A DNA stretch of 64,000 nucleotides from Drosophila miranda. Lineage: Eukaryota; Arthropoda; Insecta; Diptera; Drosophilidae. Each line of letters begins with the position of its first letter. Position 1 is the stretch's first letter. Position numbers and translations under genes: made by a program. A model generated the notes under the pieces. The model had not been told where the DNA came from. It did not search any database and saw nothing but the letters and a program-made list of their open reading frames with translations. Positions 1 through 12,157 of the stretch are shown piece after piece. The DNA lies in assembly GCF_003369915.1 (NCBI RefSeq), contig NC_046677.1, positions 26,120,913 to 26,184,912 on the forward strand, given 5' to 3'.

Positions 1-2350
1 GCGAATTTAATTGAAAAACTCTGCAGCGGTAGAGCTAATATTTGGTTTGCTGCTGCAGACCACTCGGATCGAGTCCGTGTCCGGCCACAGCCCCTTGCCG
101 ACTGCCAAATGAGTTTCTGACGTGTGTTTTATGGCGAATGCTGAATTCATTTCATATCTCATATTTTGCATGGCCTTTTTTGCATGCATAGTTAATCGGA
201 TTGGCCAGCGGACGGAGGACGGTGGACGGTGGACCCTTAAACGGTTTTCCATATCGCATTAGACCGCCTCAAACCCCCTAATGAACTGGCCGGGCCAGAT
301 TACGGTAACACTTGCTGTTAATGTGGCCCATTTGGGTGTCGCTTGTCTAGACTTTTGACTTTAGCTGACCTCTGACCATGTTTGTGGGAATTAGAAGGCG
401 AGGCGCCTCATCTCCACATGTCAAGGACTTGCAGAACTTTTCATGGCCTGCCCATTGATTCCATATTTATGGTTGACATTTCACGCACTTTCGCTTTCCT
501 TTAAAGGGCAGGCCGTATCTAGGCAGCTGTCTGTTTCAATATCTTCATCGCCTCGCTGTCAATTATCTGTGACACAGCAGGCGCCCCAAGGTCCTGGTCC
601 TGCCCGGGGGAGACACTATATTCATGCATCAGCTTGCCCAAGCTGACATTTATTGGCTGTCAGGAAGTCTCCGAGTCTCCGAGTCTCAGTGCGACAGTCA
701 GTCATTCAGTGGGTCATTGGGCAGGCACTTTGTCAGCCTTTGCTTTTCGGGCAATGAATCGATGTGTCTTGCATGCGAATTACGGAGCTGTCTGTCCGTC
801 CGTCCGGCTGTCCGTCCGGCTGTCTGTCTGTGTGCATATGGGGGTGTGAGAGTGTTTGTGTGCTGCATATTTAAACAGCCTGCTGTCTGCTGTCTGCTGT
901 CTACAGGTCCTTTCATCATAATCGATATAATCGGGAGATGGTCCTGAGTGAAGTTTAAGAGTCGCAAGGATCGGATCTGCTGTCTTGCGGAAAGAGCAGT
1001 CGCTGCCGAAAGAAGTCTCATGTGGTGCCATTGCCAAAGTTCCTGCGATGAGGACTGCTGTGGTATTAGGCTGACGATCCATCATCCCAGCAATGCCATT
1101 AGCTGCATTTCCCACCAAAAAACACTCGACAGAGCACACACCCAGCCACCCAGTCACCCTGTAAGCGCGTGTACACGTGCCAGGACCTACACAGACCACA
1201 ATTAAGATAATGCAGAGTCAACAGAAGCCAGGACCCTCCCCCCCCCACCCAGTCGGGAGATGAGAGATCGAGTGGCATGTGAATGTCGTTCAACTGTCGC
1301 CGGATTCATGTCCTCAACAAGTTTATTGGCAACGCGGCGTATGATTAATGGGCAGCCTAATTGTTTGCTGCGACAATCTGAAGTGAGGGCCTGAGACCCG
1401 CGATCTCCCGAGCCAAGTCTGAGCCTCAAAGTCAAGTGTTTTTTCCCCATTAATTGGGGAGTACTCAAAGGAAAGTCTCCTTCTCCCCTCTGCTCTTGCA
1501 TTTTCCACTTTTTCGCTTTGAAGGTATTACAAAAATGACCTAATAACCTGCCTTTATGACAGGAGGGGCCGTCGTTAATTAGTTGGGGTTTCTGGTGGAA
1601 GGAAAAAACGCGGAAAATGGATTCAAAGCCACCTTTTGTGAAAATCAAAGCGTAGTTTAAAGCCTTTTCCACGATGGCTTTGAATGGTTAAGCACGAAAT
1701 GGTTATTTCAAAGGGAATGTGGCGGAGGGAAGAGGAGAGCTGTGGGGCACATGTGAGGCAGGGGAAAATACGGGGGAAATTGTCGCCTTAACTTGGTTTA
1801 TAAAGCCACTCGAATGAGTTTGCCTGCCAATGAAACGAGGGTCGCAGGGAGATATCCTCAAAGTTCGTATTTCCCTTCTCCGAGAAAGCTTAGGAGCTCC
1901 CTCCCCCCCCTCCCGCCCCCCTCTCCCCCTGCAGTAGTTCCTTTCATTTATGCTCTCACACGTTTGCAACGAAAGACGTCTGCCAGGAGCCAACAAGAGG
2001 CAGAGAGGCACGGAGGCAGGGGATTGGTAAGGGCGTCAGACGTCAGGTGCTCCATTGGCGGCTCTTTTGTATGCAATTTGCCATTTATTCAATTTATTCA
2101 CACCATTGTGTAATGCGATCTGGCGACAATGCAACGGAAATACATACAGATGTACAGATGTACATACATATCGCATAAGGGAATAAATATACTCGTATCG
2201 TTGAGGGTCTGTGGCTGATTGTAGCCAAGGATCCCCCGCCGTATCGCAGGCACAAAAGAAATTCAACAAAAGTCAATAAATATATGGCAAAAATTATATA
2301 AATATTTGTATTATTACGCAAATAATGCATTGCCATAAATTAAATGTATT
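1..2350. other. non-coding stretch, no gene seen
   Basis: No open frame here resembles a protein. The stretch holds short TG/CTGT-rich runs around 790-900 and several ATTA/TAAT-rich clusters of the kind seen in fly intergenic or intronic DNA. It could be an intron or a distal regulatory region of a gene outside the window; nothing in it decides that. Confidence 0.6.
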
Positions 2351-2965
2351 ATTTATGGGCCGTAATCAAATGGAATAGGAAAGCCGTTTTTATATTCATC
2401 AAACAATTCAGGATAGTTCAATAATTCATAGAAAATATTTATGTTAATTTGAGGCAGGTTTTATGGACCTGGAATGTACCCTGGAATGTTTTGTCGACGG
2501 GGGGTAGAATAATATTTAATAATTCCTCTAAAATTCCGTACAAAATTTGCCAAATCTAATCGAAAAATTAATTTGAATTAAATGCAATTTTCGGCCAAGT
2601 TTTATGGACCTGGAATATACCCTGGAATGTATAGTCGAGGGGAGTAAAATAATATTTATGGGCCTTAATCAAATGGAATAGGAAAGCCGTTTTATATTCA
2701 TCAAATAATTCAAGATACTTTAATAATTCAGAGAAAATATTTATGTTAATTTGAGGCATGTTTTATGGACCCAAAATGTACCCTGGAATGTATATTCGAG
2801 GGGCAAAATTATTCAAATCTAATCGAAAAACTCCTTTGAATTAAATGCAATTTTTCTGCCAATTTTTATAGACAATTTTTACGGTTATGAAATTCCTCTT
2901 AAATTCGGCACAAAATCATTCAAATCTAATCGAAAAACTCCTTTGAATTAAATGCAATTTTCGGC
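2351..2965. repeat. AT-rich imperfect tandem repeat, about 300-bp unit
   Basis: A unit starting ATTTATGGGCC at 2351 recurs at 2654, an offset of 303 bp, and includes shared blocks such as TCAAATGGAATAGGAAAGCC and TACCCTGGAATGT. A partial third unit continues to about 2965, where the block AATCTAATCGAAAAACTCC appears again. Copies differ by scattered substitutions, so the duplication is not recent. No coding capacity is seen. Confidence 0.8.
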
Positions 2966-5900
2966 CCATATTAATGATATATTTCTCGAAACTTATGAAT
3001 ATTTTTGTTTAATATTTATTCATGAATACACTCGTATGTGTGTATGTGTGTGTGTGCAATAAGCCAGATGTTTTAATCCACCAAAGCGTTGGAGCACAAA
3101 ATCCAGAGCGGCCATCCGTACATGGAATTAATCATTGTCGTTGCTTTTGTTTGTTTTTTGTTATTTGACTTTGGGCCAGGCCCATGATAATGGCAACTAA
3201 ATTTAATATTAATTCAATATAAATTCATTATGCGATTAATGAATATTATTTTTGCTTTTAATCGATTCACAGCAGCGTGCAAATGCGCTTAATGAGCTTT
3301 CCAAAAAATATACACACATACACGTACACGTATATATACAAATTCAAAGAGCAAAATGCAAACAGAAAAGTGAGTTCCGCTCCGGCAAGCGGACAAAATG
3401 CATAAAATAAAGTTTATTAAACCAACAACAAATTGGCCGAAACTGGAGCCCAAGTTTTTTCGGTAGCTCCACTCCACTCCACTCATCGAAGTCTTTGCTC
3501 CACTTTTTGCTTGCTTTCTTAATTAAAAATTTCATTCAAGCTCTGGCATTGTTTGAAGAGCGACGTTCGAGGCAACTAATGAAATGGAAAAGCGTAAGGA
3601 GCAAAAAATAATTACCCATTAGCACCGGCATATAAGCCGAATGCACAAAAAGAGTTCTCAGAAGTGTGTTGGAAAAGTTTTGGGCATTTCTGCCTTTTGA
3701 ATTCCTGGAGTAAAGTCGCTGAGGCCTCAGAGCTTCTAAAGGAGCCCCCAAAGGTTTATTAATTCATTCGTTATATCATATATAATCCCTGCCATTCGTA
3801 GCATATTCCCTTTGACAATCGATGGTTGATTGGGCTCTCAAGTGTCGCCAGGTTGGGCCCGGCTTAATCATCTTTAATCCTCTGAGCACTCAACGCCCTA
3901 GATCAATCAAAAGTGGAGTTTCCTAGGAACCCATTAAAACCCCTTTTGTGGCCGGAAAATGTTTAAAAACATTATTTTTTTGTGCACATTAGTGTGCATT
4001 AATATTATTAAAACTAAACACACACACTCATATCCCAGAGCACTGACCCCATTCGTCTGGCCGGGTGGGATGGGGTGGGGGGGGGGGGGGGGGGATGACG
4101 GTGTCAGATGGAGCTTGACTTGATGGAAGTCCTCTGTTGATTTGCGACGCCTTTTGCTTTTCGCTTTATGCGTTTTTCCCATTTGTTTGCATTTGCGTTG
4201 ACACTCACTTCATTTAGCAGCCCACAGCTGCAGCAGCAGCAGCAGCAGCAGCAGTTGCAACATCACAAAGCCACAATCCCTGCCACGGCAGGGGCAGGGG
4301 AGCAGAGCTGAAGGACTGATGTACGTGAGTGCAAGTGGAAACCGCCCCCGGCAGCAGGTTAAGGACCTTCTTTTGAACTTTAAAATGTTTGCTTTTGGAC
4401 ATGTGGGCGGCTACGTGATGCTGGGGCATACACCAGGGTCGCCGCTGGGATACCCTGTGGATAGCCAAAGGGAGGAGCCTTTTATAGACCTTTTTCCAAG
4501 GGTATTCCCTTTGTCGACTACCGCCTGCCTTTGGCCAGTAGTACATACATATATTTGTTTTGTGTCTCTCTTCCTGCCCCTCAGAGCACTCATTTGCTCC
4601 TGCCCTCTCATCTCTATTTGTGTTTGTGTTTGCTCTGTGGTCCATGCGACGCTTTTTAATCTTAAGCGCCTTCCATTTGCCACAAATGTCCAGGCCTGCC
4701 ACCAACTGCATCTTGAACACAGTCAAATGTATAAATACATATATTCCAACCCTTTGCGGCCCCACCTGGGCGACTTATGGCCGGCTTATGTGCTCGCAAA
4801 CCAATTAAAATGGCCAACGGAATGGTAAGACCCGAGTCCCGAGTCCCGTCCCGAGACACCAAACCACTGGCTACAAATTAATTTCAAAGGATTACGGCTC
4901 GGCATGGAATTTTATTTAGTTGATCTGGTTTTATTATTTGGTTTCCTTTTTTTTCCCCTTATTTTGGTGGGATTAATTGGGGTTAACATGATATAGTGGA
5001 GGTGTCCATTCGAACATTCTAGATACATTCTTGCAACTGCAATAATTCTTTGAAATTTGTATAATTTTATGGCAAGATTTCCATTTATTCAAGTATTTAG
5101 GAGTTCGGCATCTTTTTGTGACTCTCAGCCGTTGGGGCGACAGCAAAATGTGCATTGTTCATTGCGAGGGGGGGAGGGGGGGAAGACACCACTCGGGGAC
5201 TAAGACTTAAGACTCAGACTGGGGCTGGGGCTGGGGCTGAGCCTGTTCCTGACCGGCACTCGAGGGTTCAAAAGGGCTCTTAACCCGCTGCTTGAGGCTG
5301 CGGCTAAGACCGACAGTCAAACAGAAGAAAAGAAATACATATACTTTTTAATACACTAACAAATAAGAGGCGATATTTGGCCAAAAAGCGGGAATCAAAG
5401 GCCTAGAAATCAGCAGATCATTGGGCCTTATGGAAAAGATCCTTTTTTGTGGAAAAAACTTGGTTCGGGGGATTGGATGGGGCTATAAAATGATTAAATG
5501 TCAGGAATATATCGGTTAGCCTCGATGGGACTGATTAATCGGCAGAGTATTCAGGTCTTCGGCCTCTAAGGAGCTCCCCTTTCCTTGTATTTGTGTGCGT
5601 ATTTCCCTGACAGAAGTGGCAAGAAAATAAATTAAAAATGTGTTAGGCACACACACACATACAGCCAAACACGTAGACTTGGACACTTATCCTGCCACAC
5701 ACACACACACAAAGACATATTAAGGAACGTGACTTGCACGGCCCGCACACAGAGAAAGAAAGAAAGGAGCGACAGAGAGAGCGCATACTCGTATTTAGCA
5801 TGTTATGAAAAATGTATACACAGACGGGTAGGGGGGGGCCTCCTCGACGCCATTGTCTGTCCCCAGCACGTAGCTGGGTGGTGCCACGCCCAGTCTCCGC

Positions 5901-7094
5901 ACCAGGATTGCTTTTAATGACAAAAGTTATGACGACAAATGACTCGGGTTGACTTTCACTATGAAATCAGAGCCGAAGCCGACTTGGGAGCACCACAATG
6001 GGGACCATGAATCATTTGCCGTTGACTTGGTTTCTGCTCTCCTGAAAATTCACTTTTGCCATTCCTGATTCCTGCCCGGCCCCGATTCGTAGTCCGTTAA
6101 AAAGCATTCTTCATTTATCATTATGCAAATTATGAATTAATTTTTAACGCCACGCCAACAACAACAACAACAACAACAACAACGGCCATATAATGCTGCG
6201 GATAATGTAAATGTTTTAATGCCGCGCTGATAATTATGCAAGTCGCTGCCACTCGACCGAGCTGCATGAAAATTGAATTTGTTAATCAACTGCATTTAGA
6301 CTTAATTGAAAACGTGGATAGAAATGCGGAAAAGTTGCACAAAGTGTTGTAGTCTTTTTTTACAAATTAAATTCAATGAATTTAAATGAATTTATGCCAC
6401 GTGTTTCCCCAGGGCCGGCCATCCTCCACAGACTAGTGGGTATCCCTCTGTCGAGAGGCCTCTTCAATTACGAGCACATTCACAGATTCATGTTTTGCCT
6501 TTCGGCCCCCGAGGCGCATTTGCCATATTCGGTTTTCGACAAATTCAATTCAATGCCCAGCACTTTGCACTCTTGATTAAGGGCGACCAAACATAAATTG
6601 GCCTCGAGGTCGAGTTCTATTGAGAGAACACTTTCCTTTGGACAATTATTCAAATATTACGCCTTTTGTCGGTGAATGGAACTCATAATAATTGCAAAAG
6701 TAAATCATCGGACGACATGACAAGGCCCTTGGGCAGTTTTGTGCCAGGAACTTGCCTTCAAAATTTATGATCAATAAACAGGGAGCCTCCCCCCCACATG
6801 TGTGCCACAAAATGCGTTAATTCAATTTTATTACGCATACGCAGTGTGTGTCCTGCACGAAAAGACATGCACCTTCGAGTGTCTGCCGTGTGCGTGCAAG
6901 TGTCTGTGTGTTTGCTAATATCTGCATTGCGACAGATGGAAGTGTGTGTTTTGCAAGACAGTGTTGATTCAGTGCCCAGCCCCCCCTTTTGGTCAGCAAT
7001 TAATTAGTGGGGTTTTGTTTGATCATCTGCATGAATGTGTTTCTGCACAGCTCACAGAATCACTGAGCGAAAGGTGGGTTTCCTTAAGTAAAAG
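2966..7094. other. non-coding stretch with simple repeats
   Basis: No supportable gene. It holds an 18-G run at 4077-4094, a (CAG)n tract at about 4231-4253, GGGGCT repeats near 5220, CA-rich tracts at 5650-5712 and a (CAA)n tract at about 6155-6183. The overlapping frames at 4214-4828 are open on both strands but show no recognisable domain, and I treat them as chance frames. Confidence 0.55.
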
Positions 7095-8010
7095 GAAGTT
7101 TTAATTAAGAAATGATTACTGCCTGTCGGGGAATATTTTTGAGAGATTTTTAAAGATTTCTTAAGAATATTTGCAAGGGTATTTCACTTAATTTTTGTAC
7201 GAAAAAAATGTACCATCTTTTGGGTAATATATTTGACAGATTTTTACACATTTCTTAAGAATATTTGCAAGGGTATTTCACTTAATTTTTGTACGACAAA
7301 TTGAATTTTTTTTTAGATCTTTTTACAGATTTCTTGAGAGTTCTTAAGAGTATTTTCAAATGTATTTCAATAATTTGTTGTACAAGAAATCAAGAATATT
7401 CTTTACAGAATTTTATAGATTTCCTTAGAGTATTTTTAGGGGTTGTACGAGAAAAAATTAGTATCTTTTGGGGAATATTTTCTACAGATTGAGAGTTCTT
7501 AAAAGTATTTTCAAGTGTATTTCTCTAATCTGTTGTACGAAAAATAATTACTATATTTTGGGGAATATTCTTTACAGATTTTTACGGATTTCTTAAATGC
7601 ATTTTCAAGGGTATTTCCCTAATTTGTTGTACGAGAAATAGCTAGTATCTTTTGGAGAATATCTTTTATTACGGCTATACATAGAATATGTGTAGCTGAT
7701 GATATTTTTTTATCGTATTTGGAGGTAAAGTTTTTTTTCACAGGCTTCTTAAACGTTCTTAGAAGTATTTTTAAATGTAATTCACTAAATTGTTGTACGA
7801 CAAATAACTAATATATTTTGGAGAATATCTTCTACAGATTTTTACAGATTTCTTTAAATTATTTTTAAATGTTATTCACAAATTTTTTGTACGAGATATA
7901 ATTAGTAACTTTTTGAGAATTTCTTTTATTATATATGCGTAGCTTTTAATATTTTTGTTTTTATCAAATTTGAAGGCAATAACAGACTTCTTAAGAGTTC
8001 TTAGGAGTAT
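7095..8010. repeat. AT-rich minisatellite, about 90-95 bp unit, at least 8 copies
   Basis: The tag TTGTACGA or a close variant recurs near 7194, 7288, 7378, 7443, 7533, 7628, 7793 and 7889, mostly 90-96 bp apart. Each is followed by blocks like TTTTGGGGAATAT, ACAGATTTTTACAGATTTC and TTAAGAGTATTTTCAA. Units are diverged, one is shortened (about 65 bp) and one interval is about 165 bp, probably an expanded or inserted unit. No protein-like frame runs through it. Confidence 0.85.
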
Positions 8011-8946
8011 TTTAAACGGTAATTCCCTAATTTTTTATATAAGTTTTCATCATTCATAGCAATTTTAACTAAAACTTGTAAAAAAAAATTAGCAAAAGAG
8101 CACACACACACACTACCACTAATACTATAGCTCTGTACTTCGTTTTTTTTCGCTGTTGGAGCGCATTGTGTGGTTGCCAGAAGATGTATCTGCAATGATA
8201 CCAGATACTTGAAAAGCACCAACAGGGCTCCCAGCAATGCTGTTTATTGTTGCATTATTTTGCAATTATGTTGTGTAACAGTCAATGAAAATATTCAGTT
8301 ACATAGATTTTGTAAAAGAAAATGTGGGCCATCAAGGTAGACATCAAAATGGGGACGGCTTAAGGGGAGTAAATTATATCTGGCTCTGGGTCTGGCTGGG
8401 AATGGTACTGGACAGAACATCTGGGAGATTGCGTAACTTTCTATCTGGTAACTGGTATCTAGTAGCTTGTGCGTTCATGACATCGCCCACGAGGGGGGAC
8501 CCTGAGGTCCTTGGCTATTTCACAGTTACGGATGCACCAATCGGCTTCAGAAATTCTGCATAACATTTTGTTTTGGAACAGCCTGATTATCTTGAGGTTC
8601 GATTTGGTCTATTTCTGCAAATAGGCGCCAGGATAGCCTTCTAAAAGAGCACCTTGTTGGACAGAGTCTAGCAGGCAGTGCAATTTCCTTGTCTTGCTCT
8701 CCAGGCCACATCTCAAGGGCTTAAAGTGGTTTGCAAGGAGTGTACCTTAGAAAGGTATATCAATGAGGTGTTATTTATACAATATAGTCGAAAAGAGGAG
8801 AGTTTTACAAAGAGAGGGGCTCTAAAAAAGATCATAAGTTCTATAAAACAAAGCATTCCAAGCTTTTGCTGATACACTCCTAACTTTTGTTGTCCCAAAA
8901 CAAATCGAGTCAACAATTGTTTGGTTTTAGCAAATAAAAACCGAAA
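8011..8946. other. non-coding upstream region of the small membrane protein gene
   Basis: AT-rich DNA between the minisatellite and the next gene. A 92-codon ATG frame at 8285-8563 has no recognisable feature and no 3' end signal nearby, so it is not called. The promoter of the gene starting at 8947 should lie here, but I do not see a convincing TATA box or Inr that fixes the transcription start. Confidence 0.5.
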
Positions 8947-9318
8947 ATGCTCGAATCACTAAAAATCAAGATCCATAAGATTGTATCCCTCAAGAACCTC
9001 AAAACGAAGAAGTTTATTTTCTGCCCCATAATTCTGATCGTGTTGTTCTTGTTCTTCGTTTACGTGGGAAACTTCAAGCCAGCTGCAGAGAAGCCACCAA
9101 AATCAGACAATCAATGGATGTATTCTTCGACTATGGAGAACTTCCTGATCCTCGATCCCAGCCTGGTGGAAGGGCCGCCGACAACCAACAAGAAGGAAAG
9201 CGAGAAAGACGCCAATGTTGTGTCTGCCACCGAGGCGCCAAAGCTGGGACTATGGGAGAGAGTGCGGCGCGACATGACCAAAAAGGAAGAGCAGTTCCAC
9301 TACTACAGTCGGCTCTAA
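8947..9318 (+). CDS. small single-pass membrane protein, unknown function
   Basis: A 123-residue protein that I do not recognise. The first 22 residues are rich in Lys (pattern KIKIHK then KNLKTKK). A strongly hydrophobic segment follows at about residues 23-41, then a polar region rich in Lys, Glu, Pro and Thr, ending near FHYYSRL. The positive N-terminal flank predicts a signal-anchor (N-in) membrane protein with the C-terminal 80 residues outside the cytosol; that topology is inferred. The ATG at 8947 is the first in frame, and a canonical AATAAA lies at 9357-9362, about 40 bp after the stop, which supports a real single-exon gene. Small intronless genes of this kind in flies are often testis-expressed, but nothing in the sequence proves it. 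Confidence 0.65.
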   Translation: MLESLKIKIHKIVSLKNLKTKKFIFCPIILIVLFLFFVYVGNFKPAAEKPPKSDNQWMYSSTMENFLILDPSLVEGPPTTNKKESEKDANVVSATEAPKLGLWERVRRDMTKKEEQFHYYSRL

Positions 9319-9356
9319 GACCATTCAAACTTGTACGAAATTAGCAATGTTCCAAA

Positions 9357-9362
9357 AATAAA
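9357..9362 (+). terminator. polyadenylation signal AATAAA
   Basis: Canonical hexamer 39 bp downstream of the stop of the small membrane protein gene. Confidence 0.7.
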
Positions 9363-9777
9363 GTCAGTAAATATTGAAAGGGGAAAAACCCAAGTGGGTC
9401 TCCATGATGGAAACTCTTTGTTTTGTAGTTCGAAAACAAACTCTGCAGAGTTTCTCCATCAATTATAGAGTCCTTCCCCCAGCAGAGACTTCCTCCAACG
9501 ATTTCCCGCAACTAATTGCTCGGCTTTCAGCCCCTTCGAAAGGCCCAGGTAAATACAAGTATCTCCGCCACCTTGTGTCTAGTATTTGTATATTTTTTAA
9601 TATTTTATGGACTGGATGCGGTGGTGCCTTTGTGCAATTGCTTTTTGCGGATATTGTTTGTTGGTTTTACTTTTGAGATCTCTGTGTGTGTTTTTTTTTG
9701 CATTTTATGCGATGGTTCTTTTGTTTTACACGGCCTGCTCCTGGTGCCGTGTCCTATTTGTATCCTGCAGTGACCCA

Positions 9778-9821
<44 letters not shown>

Positions 9822-10845
9822 CACATTTATGTCTATTGGCGGGCGTCCATTTCCATTTCATTTCCGTTATTGCAAAACTTTTCGTATTAAATATATTTTT
9901 CTCTCTCTCTCTCTCTCTGAACGTTTTGTTTCATTTCGGAGCCCTTTTGGCTGGGTGGCTGGGTTTTTGCACTTTAGCAAAGTTGTTATTTCTGGGCCGT
10001 TCCTGGCCATTATTGCAGTTGTTTCCCTCATTGTACAAGTGCTCGCATAAAAATCGCCGCATTTCCATATAAATATGCCGCCGACTCTCGCCTCATTTAT
10101 TGTGGCCTACTTACCGCCAGAGGCCGAGAGGCTTACAAATTGACATGCAATTAAATGAAAGCCACAAGCATTTGTTATAATTGTTACAACCCAAGTACCA
10201 GCCGCCGTGCAATTTTGCTCTTGGCCAAATGTTGACGCTGATTAGGCCAGCAACTAACCGACGTTTTTGCTGCTGCAATTAGCAGGCTGCCCGGCAATAA
10301 CTAAAACAAGAACCCACCACAATGCACCACCAAAAAGATTCGGCTAAACCGTACAGGGGTGTCCCTTACGAATTTTAATTAAATATTTCATAATTTAAAT
10401 GTCATTTTGGAGATTATTTAATTCGTATTTAGCCCTCAAGCGTAGAAAACTCTTTCAGCTAAATGTATTTGTCATTTTTTGTAATTATAAAATTTACTCA
10501 AAATAATAATTGTAATTAAAACACAACCATAAAACTTTTTTTAAAACCATTTATAATCTTTTCGCATATTTTAACTCGCTTTTTCCTGAATCAATGTTTA
10601 AGCCAACTTCGTTGTACAGTCGCCAATATTTTTTTTGTTTTTTAAATTTTTTTTAATTAAGCACATTTATTTATTTTTTTTTTAAGCATATTTTATAGCC
10701 CAGAGGATTCAAAACCGCACATTTTTAGCGCTGAATGCCCCTAAAAAAAAAGAAGTTTAAACCGCAAATCAGGTTATGCTTTGGGCCAGGTCAGAACCCC
10801 GTTAGATAAACCATCGCCCACCTTTGCACGGCTAATTTGTATATA
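9363..10845. other. non-coding stretch with CA microsatellite
   Basis: No gene supported. It contains a (CA)n microsatellite of about 39 bp at 9779-9817, a (CT)n tract at about 9900-9917 and an AT-rich interval at 10370-10760. Frames crossing the microsatellite (around 9607-10072) are low-complexity artefacts. Confidence 0.6.
9779..9817. repeat. (CA)n microsatellite
   Basis: About 19 uninterrupted CA units. Confidence 0.95.
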
Positions 10846-10851
10846 TTTATT
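10846..10851 (-). terminator. polyadenylation signal of the basic protein gene
   Basis: AATAAA on the minus strand (TTTATT on plus), about 107 bp downstream of the stop of the 399-codon gene that ends at 10958. Confidence 0.5.
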
Positions 10852-10957
10852 TATATTGATTCGATTCGCTTAAATAAATCGTAAACTATTGCGGAATGTT
10901 GCGGAGGTTTCCCGTGGGTGGGGCGGGGCGGGGGCGGGGGCGGTGGCTGGCCATTGC

Positions 10958-12157
10958 CTAGGACAGCACTGCGTCCTGGAACCAGAAGGACATGCGGTCC
11001 TCGCGGAACAGCTTCTCGGGCACCCTCATCGAGTGGTTGTGGATCACCGAGCTGTAGCGCCGGAAGTTGTCCTCATTGCCCGCCTTGAGGCGCTCGGTGA
11101 TCGCCGCGGCTCGACTCACCAAAGACGTGTCCTCGGCCAGGGCCTTGGCCGACCTCATTTTGGGGGCGGCAGACTTGACTTTGGTCTTCAGCGAGACCTT
11201 CGATGGCGAGGTCCTCGACTTGGAGGCCGAGCGAGAGGCCTCTTTGGTCTTGGACTGCACCGAATGCTGGGAAAAGGTCTCGGAGGTGGACTTGGCCTTG
11301 ATGTAGCGCTGGGAGGCCGTCTCGGTGGGCTTCTGCACAGTCTTGGACGTGCGAGAGCGCACAGATACAGTATCTGAGGGCCTTTTGCTAGTCCTTGACT
11401 TCAGCGAGACCCTGGACTCCTCCTTGGACCTGATCTTCGAGCTAGAGCGCTTGACAGAGGCCGTCCTTGAGTGGTGTTTGGACACCTTGCCCGTCAGTGT
11501 CACGGTCGAGGCTGTGCTCGACTTCGGCTTGAGTTTGCTGGACGATCTGGCCAGCGAGGCCTTCGACGAAGCGGTGCTCGACTGGGAACGAGTGCTGCTC
11601 CGCTTGGCGACGATGCTGCTCCGCTTGGAGGTGGAACTCGAGCGGGACTTGGTCTCCCGACCCCAGGACACCTTGCTCCCGTTTTTGCTGACACTGGACC
11701 CAGATATCGAATGGTTCTTGGCCTGGTCGTCGCCGGGGGCCACCTGCCGCCTCGTCCGCACCGGCATCAGCGTCTTGACGGACACCTTCGACTTGGAGTC
11801 GATCCCCGACTTGGAAGAGGCCAGCTTCATCTTCGAGATGCCGCCCGCATCGATGCGCTCCTCCTCGTCCAGGGAGGCCGCCTGCCGCTTGGCCGCCGCC
11901 ATCTCCTCCTTGATGGCCTTCGAAACGCTCACCTCCCCGATTCTGGACGGCTCAATCTTCAGATGGGAGCTGGCGGCCGAGTCCTGCGAGACGGACCGCC
12001 TGATGTAGCCCTGCTTGTCCTGCGGCACGACGGCAAACACCGGCGGCGGATACGTGACGGCGGTGGGTATCTTGAACTCCATCCGCTTGCCGTTGTTGGG
12101 CGGCCCCACGTTGAACGGATTGAAGGGCTCGTAGTCGATGTCAGCCATGTTGACCAT
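10958..12157 (-). CDS. Ser/Lys/Arg-rich basic protein, unknown function
   Basis: A 399-residue single-exon frame that I do not assign to a family. The first 60 residues are non-repetitive (DIDYEPFNPFNVGPPN, then a Pro-rich stretch). Residues of about 100-330 are low-complexity Ser, Lys, Arg and Thr with repeated SKS, SRTSK and SSSK patterns and a high net positive charge. The last 60 residues become non-repetitive again (SLVSRAAAITERLKAGNEDN region), hinting at a short helical tail. Such composition suits a nucleic-acid- or microtubule-binding protein, which is only an inference. Two start codons are close (12157 and three codons on); the second sits in MADIDYEP and may be used. A head-to-head neighbour starts at 12748. 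The opposite strand is also open over long distances; I take this strand because of its start context, its ordered ends and the downstream AATAAA. Confidence 0.65.
   Translation of the reverse strand: MVNMADIDYEPFNPFNVGPPNNGKRMEFKIPTAVTYPPPVFAVVPQDKQGYIRRSVSQDSAASSHLKIEPSRIGEVSVSKAIKEEMAAAKRQAASLDEEERIDAGGISKMKLASSKSGIDSKSKVSVKTLMPVRTRRQVAPGDDQAKNHSISGSSVSKNGSKVSWGRETKSRSSSTSKRSSIVAKRSSTRSQSSTASSKASLARSSSKLKPKSSTASTVTLTGKVSKHHSRTASVKRSSSKIRSKEESRVSLKSRTSKRPSDTVSVRSRTSKTVQKPTETASQRYIKAKSTSETFSQHSVQSKTKEASRSASKSRTSPSKVSLKTKVKSAAPKMRSAKALAEDTSLVSRAAAITERLKAGNEDNFRRYSSVIHNHSMRVPEKLFREDRMSFWFQDAVLS

Noticed and set aside
4214..4828. 183- and 169-codon frames on opposite strands
   Set aside because: No domain, includes translated CAG repeat, and both strands open over the same DNA without 3' signals.
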